Assembly: GCF_018408855.1 (NCBI RefSeq)
Contig: NZ_AP024326.1
Location: forward strand, 930,001 to 994,000
Length of the DNA: 64,000 nt
Reading direction: 5' to 3'
From: Caballeronia sp. NK8
GTDB taxonomy: Bacteria > Pseudomonadota > Gammaproteobacteria > Burkholderiales > Burkholderiaceae
The notes beneath the pieces are model-generated. The model was not told where the DNA came from, searched no databases, and worked only from the letters and a program-made list of their open reading frames with translations. Below, piece after piece: positions 8,765 through 18,011 of the stretch (position 1 is its first letter; every line of letters begins with the position of its first letter). The position numbers and the translations under genes are program-made.

Positions 8765-9722
8765 GATCGTCGTCCCCGCCGGCGTCAATCACCGCTTGTT
8801 GGATTCTTATGGACACCTCGGTGGCCACTCGCCGCGTACGCCGCTTGAGGTAGTGCTCCGCCGAAGCTGATGTTGCCGACCAACCCATGGCATGGATGCG
8901 ACCGCGGCGTTCATCCTCTTCGGACAAGCCTGCATGGTCTGCTACCTCGGAAAAGTCTTCGTTCCACGTATGCCTCAACACATGCGAGGACAGGTTCCCG
9001 CCGACGCCCGGATGTTTGTTGCGCAGCGTGCGGTAGATCTTGGACACGGCCGCCATGGAGAGCGGTGCGCCGGTGTTGGCTACGAACAGGAAATCGTGCT
9101 TCCGAGCGTCACGAATCTTCGAGCGATATTTCACGACATGCTCGTGGGTCAGGTGCGCCAACTCCTTGCTGATGCCTATGCGGCGTTCCCTCGTTTTCGG
9201 ATTGGGTTGATATTTGCGAGGGTCCTTTTTGCTGTCGTGCTGCCGAACGATATCGGCCATGCAGCGGTTAAAATCGGTCAGCTTGATCCGCAGATTGAGC
9301 AATTCGCCTCGGCGCAGGCCCGTGCCCATTCCCCACGTCACCAGCAGGCGGTTCCGGTCCCTAACGAACTCACCCGTCCACGGATTGTCCGGCGTAGCAG
9401 GATCAATAACACGCAAGAGAGTTTCGCGCTCGGGTCCCGTGAGGCTGAGCCGATCCGAACCTAACCGTGCTTTCGGCGTCCGATTGGCCAGTACGGCCAG
9501 AAATTCCCGGAGCACGGCCATATAGGTGGATTTTTCATCCAGGGTCTTGCAGACAGTCGCGGCCGCTCGCTGCCCCAGCCATTCCAAATACATTCGAGAG
9601 TAGTACAACCGGATAGCCGCAGTGCTGGTCGACACATCGGGTTCCGTAGTTACCTTCGGCGCCCGTCGGCGCGCCTGCTCAAGCGAAATGATCTCCGGAA
9701 AAACTCGATCAATCTTGGTACC

Positions 9723-10963
9723 GGCGGATTCAACCGGTCAACGCAACGCCCAACGTCTCGGCCAATTTCTCCGCTGGCGTCATAAAACCCAAGGTCTGCC
9801 GCGGCCTTTCATTGAGCCGCTTGGCAATTGCGTTCAACTCAGCCTGTGAGTAATGATCCAACGGCTGGCCTTTTGGAAAGTACTGCCGCAGCAATCCATT
9901 GGTATTCTCGTTACTCCCTCTTTGCCACGGCTTTCGCGGTTCGCAGAAGTACACCTGCATATCTGTCGCCATCGTGAACTGCGCGTGAGCTGCCATCTCC
10001 GTGCCCCGATCCCATGTCAACGAGCGCTTCAATTGCGCAGGAAGCTTGCGCACCTGCTTGATCAGCGCCTGCGTGACGCTCTGCGTGTCTTTGCCCGGCA
10101 CCTTCACCAGCACCAAATAGCGTGAATGCCGCTCCACTAGCGTAGCAACGTGCGTGTCGATTGAACCTGCAACCAAATCGCCTTCCCAATGCCCTGGCAC
10201 AGCGCGATCCTCGGCCTCGGCCGGGCGTTCGCTGATCGGCACCGCATCGATGATCGTGCCGCGATTCTGACCCCGCTTCGAGGCGCATTTCGGACGACGC
10301 ACTGCGCGCCTGGTGCGAAGCTCACTGATCAATTCCTTCTTCAGCGCTCCACGCGTCTGGATAAACAGCGTCCGATAGATCGTTTCGTGCGAAATGTGCA
10401 TCTCCTTGCGTTGCGGGTATCGCCTCTTGAGCCAGCCCGAGATCTGCGCAGGCGACCATTGTAGGCGCAGCCCTCGCGCGACCTGCCTACACAAGCGCGC
10501 ATTGCCCGCCAGCGCGCATTGTTTCGGACGCAACGCGCGCCTCCAAGCCAACTCATCGGCCGCATGCGCGCGATACTTCTCGCGCCCTCCATTGCGGCTC
10601 ACTTCACGGCTGATGGTCGATTTGCTTCGCCCCAACTGCGCTGCAATCGACCCATACGACTCATTCTGGCTCAACGCTCGCGAGATCTCTTCGCGCTCGC
10701 ATAAGCTCAAAGCACGCGCTGCGCGCTGGCGCGGCGCCGGCGCGATCCCGCCATGTTTGGCGATATGCCGGTGCGTTGAGCCGACATCCCGCTGTAACGC
10801 CCGCGCAATCGCACTGACGCTTTCCCCATTACGCCAAAGCTCCCAGAGCCGCCGCCGCTGCGCTTTGCCCAACCAAGGCTTTCTCTGTCGAGTCATCGAT
10901 GCTCCCCACCTGTATCACGATCATTAGATCAGAGGTGTTGCATCGACCGGTTGAATCCGCCCC
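9723..10963 (-). mobile_element. IS30-family insertion sequence inside recombinase 1
   Basis: A 1241-bp element with terminal inverted repeats GGCGGATTCAACCGGTC at both ends and a 2-bp CC duplication (9721-9722 and 10964-10965). It carries one IS30 transposase. Frame restoration of the host gene supports these exact borders. Confidence 0.88.
9730..10896 (-). CDS. IS30-family transposase
   Basis: 388 residues. An N-terminal HTH (LWRNGESVSAIARALQRDVG) and a second HTH (SYGSIAAQLGRSKSTISREV) are the double DNA-binding motifs of IS30. The DDE core includes GHWEGDLV, TWDRGTEMAAH and NENTNGLLRQYFPKG. The C-terminal LNERPRQTLGFMTPAE is diagnostic of the family. The gene appears full length. Confidence 0.95.
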   Translation of the reverse strand: MTRQRKPWLGKAQRRRLWELWRNGESVSAIARALQRDVGSTHRHIAKHGGIAPAPRQRAARALSLCEREEISRALSQNESYGSIAAQLGRSKSTISREVSRNGGREKYRAHAADELAWRRALRPKQCALAGNARLCRQVARGLRLQWSPAQISGWLKRRYPQRKEMHISHETIYRTLFIQTRGALKKELISELRTRRAVRRPKCASKRGQNRGTIIDAVPISERPAEAEDRAVPGHWEGDLVAGSIDTHVATLVERHSRYLVLVKVPGKDTQSVTQALIKQVRKLPAQLKRSLTWDRGTEMAAHAQFTMATDMQVYFCEPRKPWQRGSNENTNGLLRQYFPKGQPLDHYSQAELNAIAKRLNERPRQTLGFMTPAEKLAETLGVALTG

Positions 10964-11271
10964 TCCTTTCGATGAACGAGGTCCGTACGCGGCACGCACC
11001 AGTTCGTCCAGCTCGTGGACGTCTAGGAACTGCGCACTCGAAAACCGCTGATGGAGGTCAATGTGACGCTGACTGGTAAAGGTCAGCAACAGTTGCACGC
11101 CACGAAGTGCCTGCTCGATTGTCGCCGCCGACCCGCTTTTCGGACGAACCCTGCTCGTCGCGTAGACGCAGGCATCAAAAACTGGCATCCCGCCGTGCGT
11201 GCTCATCAGCAATGGCATCCGCTCCCCATTCTCGAATACAAGCGTCCGTACCGAAAACAACTTGGCAAAAG

Positions 11272-11610
11272 TCATTTTGTTCGGGAGGTGGCAAGAGCAT
11301 CTAGGCAAATCTTGACGGCCTGCACAAAGGTGCAGCCGGTCACGTGCGACACGAAGTCGATCGTGCCTCCGCCGCCACGATTCTTCGCGCCCTCCGGCAG
11401 CAACTGGTTGACGAACTTCGGCCCAGTAATGACGAAATGGAAGTCTCTCCCCTGATAGCCTACTTGTACGCGCTGACTGCGCCGGCTCGGATCAAGCGGC
11501 GCATAGCCGGGATCAAGTTTGTGAAAGGCGCCGATGTGGTCCAGCACCAGCGAGAACGGCGCCAATCGCGCCTCGTCGACTTGATCCTGACTCCACGGTC
11601 CGTAACTCAT
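11272..11610 (-). CDS. Small CHC2/DUF3991-like protein leading the recombinase operon
   Basis: 112 residues starting MSYGPWSQDQVDEARLAPFS, with GAGGAG 10 nt before the ATG. The segment LPEGAKNRGGGGTIDFVSHV followed by CTFVQAVKICLDA resembles the glycine-rich end of primase N-terminal (CHC2/DUF3991-type) modules, but the zinc cysteines are absent. Its stop overlaps the start of recombinase 1 by 4 bp, so it is cotranscribed and probably coupled. A DNA-end or single-strand-binding role is only a guess. Confidence 0.55.
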   Translation of the reverse strand: MSYGPWSQDQVDEARLAPFSLVLDHIGAFHKLDPGYAPLDPSRRSQRVQVGYQGRDFHFVITGPKFVNQLLPEGAKNRGGGGTIDFVSHVTGCTFVQAVKICLDALATSRTK

Positions 11611-12076
11611 AGCAAAGGCACTCCTCAACTGCACTACTGCATTGAAATGGAAAGCCAATTTACGGACCTCAATTAACGCTCGTCCAGAAGTCAACCATAT
11701 GACGGCGAGGTAACCGCCGCCGTCACTTAGTGACAATTCGTTGCGGTGCCCCTCAGGAAAGCGAACACTGAGATTTATTTACCGTTTGCTCTGAAGTCGC
11801 CTTAACACCTCCGAAATGAAGGAATCCTTACTAAATAGCGCACTGAATAAGCGTTTCCCGGCGCAAAACGTCGTGAACGTGACCGGCGTGCGGCGGCCAA
11901 TGCCATCTTCATGATTACAGTATTAACCACATCTTCAGTAACTAGCACCATTTTGTTACCTTGAAGGTTCTTCCATTAGCCATTTTTGGTACCGGCAGCA
12001 GCGTCGCATCGTCGCCCTCGACTTGAACACAGCGAGGCTTCTGTCGGACCCGTCGCCGTTAGAAGCCCCCGCGAGC
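11611..12076 (-). other. AT-richer intergenic region upstream of the recombinase operon
   Basis: About 460 bp between the recombinase operon start and the AhpD-like gene, clearly lower in GC than its neighbours (for example near 11765-11840 and 11910-11990). It should contain the promoter of the recombinase operon and possibly one end of the element. No repeat or coding frame could be supported. Confidence 0.45.
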
Positions 12077-12523
12077 TCAGGCCTTTGCGGCAACAGGAAG
12101 TCGGAAGGGGGCGCCGAGACGGTTGAAAGCATTCATCGCGGCAATCGTTATCGTGAGATCGACAAGATCCTTTGGCGCGAACACTGCCGAGGCCGCCGCG
12201 TAGGCGTCATCCGAAGCATGGGTTTCGCTGACGCGAGTCACTTCTTCGGCCCAAGCCAAGGCAGCGCGTTCTTGTTCGGAGAACAGGTGCGGAACCTCGA
12301 CCCAAACCGATATCAGCGTGATCTTGTCGACGGACATGGTCTTCCTAAGATCGCGACTGTGCATGTCGATGCAATGGGCGCATCCGTTGATTTGAGAAAC
12401 CCGAAGGAACACGAGATGAATCAGTTCCTCAGGCAGGTTGGTGCTCTTGGTCACATACTGATGGACACCGAAAAGCGCCTTCGCGCCGTCCGGGGCGATT
12501 TCGCTCCATTTCAAGCGGGTCAT
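12077..12523 (-). CDS. AhpD-like carboxymuconolactone decarboxylase family protein
   Basis: 148 residues. QINGCAHCIDMHSRDLRK contains the CxxC plus downstream histidine of alkylhydroperoxidase AhpD-core proteins. HLFSEQERAALAWAEEVTR is the second conserved block. The start at 12523 is supported by AGGA 6 nt upstream; the frame is open to 12730. Likely a peroxidase or thiol-based redox protein. A strong inverted repeat about 60-100 bp upstream suggests repression by a dimeric regulator not encoded in this window. Confidence 0.88.
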   Translation of the reverse strand: MTRLKWSEIAPDGAKALFGVHQYVTKSTNLPEELIHLVFLRVSQINGCAHCIDMHSRDLRKTMSVDKITLISVWVEVPHLFSEQERAALAWAEEVTRVSETHASDDAYAAASAVFAPKDLVDLTITIAAMNAFNRLGAPFRLPVAAKA

Positions 12524-12583
12524 CTGCATCCTTTGCCATTCGGCCATAAATGATGTCTCTTGCGCCACGGGCACAGGTCGGGT

Positions 12584-12622
12584 ACGTCGCGTTACTGTGC
12601 GGTCCATGACATAACGCGACGT
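12584..12622. promoter_or_regulatory. Operator-like inverted repeat upstream of the AhpD-like gene
   Basis: Perfect 11-bp arms, ACGTCGCGTTA (12584-12594) and TAACGCGACGT (12612-12622), are separated by 17 bp. Size and symmetry fit a TetR- or GntR-type dimer site. No adjacent regulator gene of those families was found, so the partner is unknown. Confidence 0.6.
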
Positions 12623-12939
12623 TACTACTCCGAGAATCCGGGCAAAAGGTCCAAGATCGGGCGAAATAACTAGGCCAAAGACTTTGCGCACGCTTCGCAT
12701 CGGGGTCGACCGTGCTGCGTCGGCACCCATTAGCCGCAGGTCTCACGAGCGTCACGCTAGCGATTGCTGAAGGAAGCCTTCGAACCTGCGTCCGGCAACG
12801 CCGGAGCGTCGACAGGGACCTCGATTCTTTTCGATCGCATGAGAATGACCTCTTTACTGAGATCGCTGCGGCCGGGCTGGCGCTGCACGAGGCGTACACC
12901 GTCTACGGTGCCTCGCGCGTCTCGCGTGCCTACTGCATC

Positions 12940-13380
12940 ATGAGTTCGTTGGACGACCTGCGCGCCGCGGCAAGCTGCGCCGACAACCACGACGTGTACC
13001 GCGAGATGGTACGGCTCGAGGCGGAATCAACCTTCGCCTTTCAAGGTCAGCGATGGCTAGCCGATGTCGCCCCTCACCTGCTCGCGCCGGAACTGACGGC
13101 CGACGTCGCGCGCGCAAAGGCAGCGGCCATCGATCGCCAAGCCATCGAGGCAGAGATACCTGCGCACCTGCTTTTCTCGTCAGGGTGGCCGACCGTGCGC
13201 CCGACGCGCGACGAAGCAGAGCTACTGGCAAGCGTGCGCCGCCGCGTCGCTCATGCAGTGGGTATCGAGATCGGCTACACGAGCGCCACCGATGTCATGC
13301 GCCGGTACGACGAGCTGCTGGCGCAGCGTTCGTTCGCGCCCGCCGCAGAAATACCCGCACAAGCAAGCTTCGCTTTCTAA
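12940..13380 (+). CDS. Hypothetical protein
   Basis: The frame is open from 12712. The ATG at 12940 (MSSLDDLRAAASCADNHDVY) gives 146 residues, but upstream residues also look protein-like, so the start is uncertain. The sequence is helical and alanine- and arginine-rich with no recognised motif or membrane segment. It ends just before the terminator that closes the convergent PRTRC operon. Function unknown. Confidence 0.5.
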   Translation: MSSLDDLRAAASCADNHDVYREMVRLEAESTFAFQGQRWLADVAPHLLAPELTADVARAKAAAIDRQAIEAEIPAHLLFSSGWPTVRPTRDEAELLASVRRRVAHAVGIEIGYTSATDVMRRYDELLAQRSFAPAAEIPAQASFAF

Positions 13381-13386
13381 CGGGCG

Positions 13387-13426
13387 AAAAAAAACGCCAC
13401 CCCCCGGAAACCGGAGCGTGGCGTCT
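13387..13426 (-). terminator. Intrinsic terminator ending the PRTRC operon
   Basis: On the minus strand GACGCCACGCTCCGG pairs with CCGG...GTGGCGT and is followed by a run of eight T. It lies 12-50 bp after the stop of the gene at 13438. Confidence 0.8.
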
Positions 13427-13437
13427 GTTGCAAGAGA

Positions 13438-14520
13438 CTAGGCAAGACAAAGAGATAGCTGTGCCTCGGCCGCGAAGAACGAAGGGTCAGGCGCAGCGCC
13501 TTCGCGTGCCGGCGCCACCTCCCACAGCACTTGTGACTCGCTGAAAGCGCGCAAACCGTATAACAATCCGTCCGTGTCCTCGCGGTCCAGCAAGTCGCCG
13601 AAGGCAAAGCTGAAGGTGGCCGGCGCCGGTTCACCATCGGACACGAGTCCGAGCAGCTGCGCAAGCTCGTCCGCACGTTTAATCCGCCAGTCGTCAGTGC
13701 CCTCAGGCGCACGCGTCACCGTGACGCGCGTCGCCGGCGGAACCGGCGACGCGTTCCTGACAGCTTCTCGGAACGCTGGCATCGCCTTCTTGGCGAAGCC
13801 GGGCGTCTCCATCTCGATCGGATAAGCGACTTCCGTGACGAACGAGCCGATCGCGTTGTACTCCCAGCCGGCGTGCCGCCACGGCGCGGAACCGATGGCA
13901 ATGAGGCGATTCTCGCGATCGATCGAGTGGCAACGGACCTGCGGCATGCGATCCATCGCCGCCTTTGATGCAGATCGCACCGGGACATCTAGTCGGGCCG
14001 TTCCGCAGTCATACTCCTTCAGAACGCGCCACGCGCTGAGTGGCCCGCTGTTCCCGTAAATCGCCAGCAGCAGGTTGATGTCCGCGTACAGTGAAACGCT
14101 CAAGCTGCCGCCGACCAACTCATCGATACGAGACTCGAAGCCAGCCCGGATCAACGACAGCCGGACATTGTCCAACTGTGATTCAGGCACCGCCGAGTAG
14201 CACGAGGAGCCGACCGACAGATCGATCGTCCGATCCCTAAGAAGCGCGGGCTTAGCGAGCTCATTTCTCCAACTGGCAATGTAGTTCTCCGGCTTAATTG
14301 ACCCATTTCGGCTTCGGAGCACTCCGCCTTCGCAATTGCTCGCGTGTGAGAACAGGCGGCGCATGACCTGCGCATAGTTGCCCAGCGCCACGGCCGACCA
14401 GGTGTCGGTGTGCGGATAGACGTTCGACTCATAGCCGCGTTCGAACAACGCGTATATCCATTCGCTGTCGGCCTTCTGCAGTGCACCTGCGCGCTTGCCC
14501 GTCAAAATAGAAGAACCCAT
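13438..14520 (-). CDS. Unknown protein at the end of the PRTRC operon
   Basis: 360 residues starting MGSSILTGKRAGALQKADSE. GGAGCAAATC places the start at 14520, although the frame extends upstream. No domain is recognised; it looks soluble, with no signal peptide or coiled coil. The gene has its own structured leader (14541-14571), the same type as found before parB, the 41442 gene and the 57425 gene, and lies downstream of the ThiF terminator, so it may be controlled separately from PRTRC. Confidence 0.75.
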   Translation of the reverse strand: MGSSILTGKRAGALQKADSEWIYALFERGYESNVYPHTDTWSAVALGNYAQVMRRLFSHASNCEGGVLRSRNGSIKPENYIASWRNELAKPALLRDRTIDLSVGSSCYSAVPESQLDNVRLSLIRAGFESRIDELVGGSLSVSLYADINLLLAIYGNSGPLSAWRVLKEYDCGTARLDVPVRSASKAAMDRMPQVRCHSIDRENRLIAIGSAPWRHAGWEYNAIGSFVTEVAYPIEMETPGFAKKAMPAFREAVRNASPVPPATRVTVTRAPEGTDDWRIKRADELAQLLGLVSDGEPAPATFSFAFGDLLDREDTDGLLYGLRAFSESQVLWEVAPAREGAAPDPSFFAAEAQLSLCLA

Positions 14521-14540
14521 GATTTGCTCCATTGGTGCGC

Positions 14541-14571
14541 GGAGCAGCCCCAGCGGGCTGCGTACCCGCTG
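14541..14571 (-). promoter_or_regulatory. Structured 5' leader (loop-complementary stem), copy 1
   Basis: The minus-strand RNA has stem CAGCGGG/CCCGCTG with loop TACGCAG, followed 3 nt later by CTGC, which is complementary to GCAG of the loop. The SD GGAG follows about 15 nt downstream. This is compatible with an H-type pseudoknot or kissing hairpin. Three other leaders in the window share the layout with different sequence. Confidence 0.5.
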
Positions 14572-14588
14572 AGGTGTGAAAAGAAAAA

Positions 14589-14613
14589 GCCGGCCCCGTT
14601 GCTGGGGTCGGCC
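14589..14613 (-). terminator. Terminator after PRTRC ThiF
   Basis: The minus strand forms GGCCGACCCCAG-CAA-CGGGGCCGGC followed by TTTTTCTTTT. It separates ThiF (stop 14631) from the gene at 14520. Confidence 0.8.
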
Positions 14614-14630
14614 GTGACAACAGCGCTTTC

Positions 14631-15462
14631 TCAAGCAGCCAGCTTCACCTTTCGGCTCCTGCTGGCCTTCTTTACGGGCGGCTTCGGGATCTCATATCCG
14701 AAGCGCGCCCACGCGGCCGGGTCCAGCGGAATCGGATTCGTGCGCCCCGTTGCGAGGTTCACGAACACGCCAGAGAAAGGCACTGCACCGGTACGAAACA
14801 TGGTCCACAGCATGTTGAACGCTTGAACGGCGATCGCCTGGTTGATGACCAGGGACCGCTTGCGCAGCGCCTCGGCCATGGAACACGACGGCGTTTCGTC
14901 TTTCGCATCGAGCTTGGCGTCGAGCAAATCCGGAAACAACTCGCCCACATGCGGCAGCCGTTCAGGATGCTTCAGCGCGTAGCTCTTGCCACAGACCTGA
15001 CCAATGACGACTTGGCCGCGATCCGTGTCGTTACCGCAGTCGAGGTAATACGCCCGGGTGTGCTGCGCCGCGCCAACAATCGCGGCCCGAGCGGCCCGCG
15101 TATCGACGCAGCCGATCACGAGATCGACGTTGTAGAGCGGCTCGCCCGGACCGAATCGCCGGGTCCGCCCGCCAGTTCGTGCCCATCAGTGCGTTTAGCC
15201 GATTGACGATGAGCGAGGCTTTGTACTCGCCTACGTCGTTCGGATAAAAGCCCTGACGGCCGACGTTGGTCGGGCTGACCGTGTCGTCGTCGAACACCGT
15301 GCAGTCGATCCCGCCGGGATGGCCAAGTTCCAGCATGGCGTGATGCAGCCGCGCGAGGCTCGGGAGCACCGCACTTCCGGTGCCGCCCGCGCCTACTACG
15401 ACCACATTCCAGCTTCGCTCGAGCATGCGTGAAGGAAGCAGATAGCGGATGGCGCCTGTCAT
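14631..15462 (-). pseudogene. PRTRC ThiF-like (E1 superfamily) protein, frameshifted
   Basis: The first frame (15462 down to about 15165) starts MTGAIRYLLPSRMLERSWNV and has the nucleotide-binding VVVGAGGTGSAV and the block VFDDDTVSPTNVGRQGF of E1-like adenylyltransferases. The second frame resumes with FGPGEPLYNVDLVIGCVDTR and runs to 14631. The two join only with a +1 shift near 15155-15170, for example one extra C in the GACCCGG run. ATGA overlap with PRTRC A. It is either a mutation, an assembly error or, less likely, programmed frameshifting. Confidence 0.82.
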
Positions 15463-16130
15463 GCCGCCTCCTTCAACTTAGCCGCCGCGTACCAACTGCT
15501 CGGCACACGCTCGACGTCTTCGAAGATCCCCTTCGCACAGAGTCGCATCGCCATGCTGGGAACCGATGATGCACAGTTCCCAACGACAAACGCGAACTTC
15601 GTCTCATGCCGATCATCTTCGTCGTCGGTCGACGAAAAGAAGGCCGGATGAGCACCATGCGAATGGCAGTCGAGCACGCGCAATTCGCCCGCGAGAAGCG
15701 TCGGTCGCTCATACTTCAGCGAACCGGTGCCCTGCGACAGCACCCTCACGGGGGCCAGACGAAACTGCTTGGTCTCGACGTTCCAGACGATCCATGCACC
15801 CGTTTCAAGCGGATGCGCGAGCCGTGCCATTGCCACGAACTCGCCGATCAGTTCCGGCGGCACCGTGCCACAGCGCAGCACCGTCGATTCGACCACTCGT
15901 CCATAGGGGATCGCAGTCGGAACCGTATAGTGCGCAACGCGGCGAACGACCGACAGCCACGGAAGATCGATTTCGATGAAGACACCGTTCTCGCCGATTA
16001 GCAACCGCTCGCCTGCCGCCTGCATGGGCGCCACCGGCTCGCGCCGGGGCACCATGACAGTGGGAAACGAGCGCTGAAGCGCAACATCACCGGCGTTCAA
16101 GCGAACTGCATTGGAATCACCAGCATTCAT
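15459..16130 (-). CDS. PRTRC system protein A (JAMM/MPN-like)
   Basis: 223 residues. LDCHSHGAHPAFFSSTDDED shows the JAMM metal motif HxH-x7-S-x2-D (HSH, then GAHPAFF, then SSTD), as in JAB1/MPN isopeptidases. Genes overlap on both sides by ATGA (protein B upstream, ThiF downstream), so it is tightly coupled. PRTRC A is one of the seven proteins always found with ParB and an E1-like ThiF on certain plasmids. Whether it cleaves a ubiquitin-like conjugate is unproven. Confidence 0.88.
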   Translation of the reverse strand: MNAGDSNAVRLNAGDVALQRSFPTVMVPRREPVAPMQAAGERLLIGENGVFIEIDLPWLSVVRRVAHYTVPTAIPYGRVVESTVLRCGTVPPELIGEFVAMARLAHPLETGAWIVWNVETKQFRLAPVRVLSQGTGSLKYERPTLLAGELRVLDCHSHGAHPAFFSSTDDEDDRHETKFAFVVGNCASSVPSMAMRLCAKGIFEDVERVPSSWYAAAKLKEAA

Positions 16131-16858
16131 TTGAGACCTCCTGTTTTGCTGGCGATCAGCTCAGCGAGAGTAATGTCCATGGAGACGAGCGCCTTTTTCG
16201 GAAACTGCTCGCCGTACTTGCCGTCGAGCATTTCCTTCCAGAATGCGAATTCCCCTTTCGGATGTGAAACACGTTTCTTGCCGTGATTGGGGTGGGTGAA
16301 GGCGGATTCGAAAAATCCGCTCTCCCATCCGGCGATCGATTCCACATCGATACGCTTGGGCACTTGCGCCGAGCCGATGCAGATCCGCCCCCAGTCCCAA
16401 GTGTTAAAGTAAGGCGGTTCGTGCAGCTTCGATGCAGGCGTTGGCCGGCTGTCTTCCTTCAGCGCGAACACGGAAAACCCGCTCGAAGCTGCACGGAACA
16501 CCAACCCTGGATGCGGGACGACCGCACTGCGCCGTCCGATCTCCTGACAATCGAAGAAGACTCTTCGCATCGCCGGTCTGCACCACCACATCACCGCTTC
16601 TTGCGACACCGCGAGCACCGTCTCAGGCAGAAATTCCGCCTTCGGCGCCGCGTTTTGAGCCAGCTCGCGCAAGCAGTCGATGAGCGCCATGCGGTCGATC
16701 GGCCTTCCGGCACCAATCGTCGCCCGGCCGCTTTTGCCCTGCATCACCGGATGAACGGTGCCGTAGACGGCGCTGCGGTCCTGACGGCCGTACAGCAAGA
16801 TGGCGCTGATCGCCGCGAGTTCGTCGACGCGGTCGGAGCCAATATCAAGCCCTTTCAT
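16127..16858 (-). CDS. PRTRC system protein B
   Basis: 243 residues starting MKGLDIGSDRVDELAAISAI, with GAGGAG 6 nt before the ATG. Characteristic blocks are YFNTWDWGRICIGSAQVPKR and GFFESAFTHPNHGK, typical of the PRTRC B family. No catalytic motif is known. It overlaps protein A by 4 bp and follows protein F by 13 bp. Confidence 0.85.
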   Translation of the reverse strand: MKGLDIGSDRVDELAAISAILLYGRQDRSAVYGTVHPVMQGKSGRATIGAGRPIDRMALIDCLRELAQNAAPKAEFLPETVLAVSQEAVMWWCRPAMRRVFFDCQEIGRRSAVVPHPGLVFRAASSGFSVFALKEDSRPTPASKLHEPPYFNTWDWGRICIGSAQVPKRIDVESIAGWESGFFESAFTHPNHGKKRVSHPKGEFAFWKEMLDGKYGEQFPKKALVSMDITLAELIASKTGGLK

Positions 16859-16871
16859 ACAAAACTCCTCG

Positions 16872-18011
16872 TTATGCCGCGAGACCCGCGATGACGCGGT
16901 CCAGTTGGCCAAGAATGGTTAGGCCCTGCGACCAGTTCGCGTACTGCTTGCGAATGGTGTCAGGCGTAGAGGCAATCGGCGTGAAGCCGAGGTAAGTCGT
17001 GCCGTCGCCGGCGCTGGCGAGGTACTCGTAGTGCGAATCGAGTACATCGCCGACGCGGCTGTCGTTTTGCACGGTGAGCGTCGCGGCTGCATATGCGCAG
17101 CGGGGCCGATACTCGCAACCGAAGAGGTCGCGATTGCCCACCCGCTGCAGCATCAACGACAGCTTTTCAAGCTCCGCGCAGATGCGGCGCGTGCGCCCGG
17201 AGGTAAAGCGCTGAAGCCGCCTAAGGGCCGCGACGCCAAGCGCCCGTTGAGGCAGATAGCGTCGGCTCTTTGCGTTCCAGCGGTAGACGTCCATGTCGTC
17301 GGGACAAAGCTGCGGACGTACAACGGAAGGGAGGTAGTGCTCGCTCTCCGTTTCGTCGTCGCCGAACCGGTCCGTCAGCATCTCGCGCGCTTCCTCATCG
17401 GTCGCGTTCGAGTCGCCGTCCCAGAACCAGGAAGCGAATTCCCCAAGGAATTCGTCCGGCGTCCGAATCCACATCGTGCGTCCGGCTGCACGATTGATCA
17501 GCACCATTGCCGTCGACACCAACCGGGGATGAACATTGCGAAGGTCGGCGGCACCTCTGCCGATCTCGAAGATGCTTTCCTCCGTTATCTCGATGCCGAG
17601 ATAGACGGGCGAGGTCGGATTGAACTCGCTGCTGTCCTCCTGATACTGGACAACGTCTTGCACCGCCTGCACGTCGCACAGCACGAAGTCAAAACCAAGG
17701 CAGTCCAGACGCGGCGTATGACGCTTGGCCCACGAAAAGAAACCGTGGGCAAGCGCGTCACCCGCGCCTTTGAACTCCTGTACGTCGCGCGGCCTCAGCA
17801 CGCCCGAGTTGAACTGGGCCGCGATGAGGCTGGCGACATCCTTTTCGGCGTTCCAACGCATCACTGCGCGCGTTTTGACGTCCGAGCCGATGGCCGGGAG
17901 GCTTAGAAAATCATTGGGAGTTCGACGTCGGGCAGAGGGAGCGCGTCGCGGTTGCCAAGGCTCTCCCGAGACAGCGACTTCTGCACCAGACGGGCGAGGA
18001 TCGAAGAGCAT
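16872..18011 (-). CDS. PRTRC system protein F
   Basis: 379 residues from ATG 18011, with AAGGAG 9 nt upstream. The conserved portion begins around LSLPAIGSDVKTRAVMRW. The first 45 residues are arginine- and proline-rich and overlap another plausible ORF (17903-18118) in a different frame, so either the true start is later or the overlap is genuine. The family is defined by gene neighbourhood; function unknown. It contains a late GCEYRPRCAYAAATL segment with two cysteines. Confidence 0.8.
   Translation of the reverse strand: MLFDPRPSGAEVAVSGEPWQPRRAPSARRRTPNDFLSLPAIGSDVKTRAVMRWNAEKDVASLIAAQFNSGVLRPRDVQEFKGAGDALAHGFFSWAKRHTPRLDCLGFDFVLCDVQAVQDVVQYQEDSSEFNPTSPVYLGIEITEESIFEIGRGAADLRNVHPRLVSTAMVLINRAAGRTMWIRTPDEFLGEFASWFWDGDSNATDEEAREMLTDRFGDDETESEHYLPSVVRPQLCPDDMDVYRWNAKSRRYLPQRALGVAALRRLQRFTSGRTRRICAELEKLSLMLQRVGNRDLFGCEYRPRCAYAAATLTVQNDSRVGDVLDSHYEYLASAGDGTTYLGFTPIASTPDTIRKQYANWSQGLTILGQLDRVIAGLAA

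Larger units (their letters stand above)
8754..11275 (-). pseudogene. Tyrosine recombinase 1 of the trio, split by an IS30 element
   Basis: The N-terminal part (10966-11275, starting MTFAKLFSVRTLVFENGERM) and the C-terminal part (8754-9722) lie on either side of an IS30 copy. The C-terminal part carries the catalytic motifs GTGLRRGELLNL, HVLRHTWNEDF and AEHYLKR. Deleting the element together with one copy of the GG/CC duplication joins the frames exactly (...SSKGG-TKIDRVFPE...), giving an uninterrupted integrase. The start overlaps the preceding gene by 4 bp. As it stands the enzyme cannot be made whole. Confidence 0.85.
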
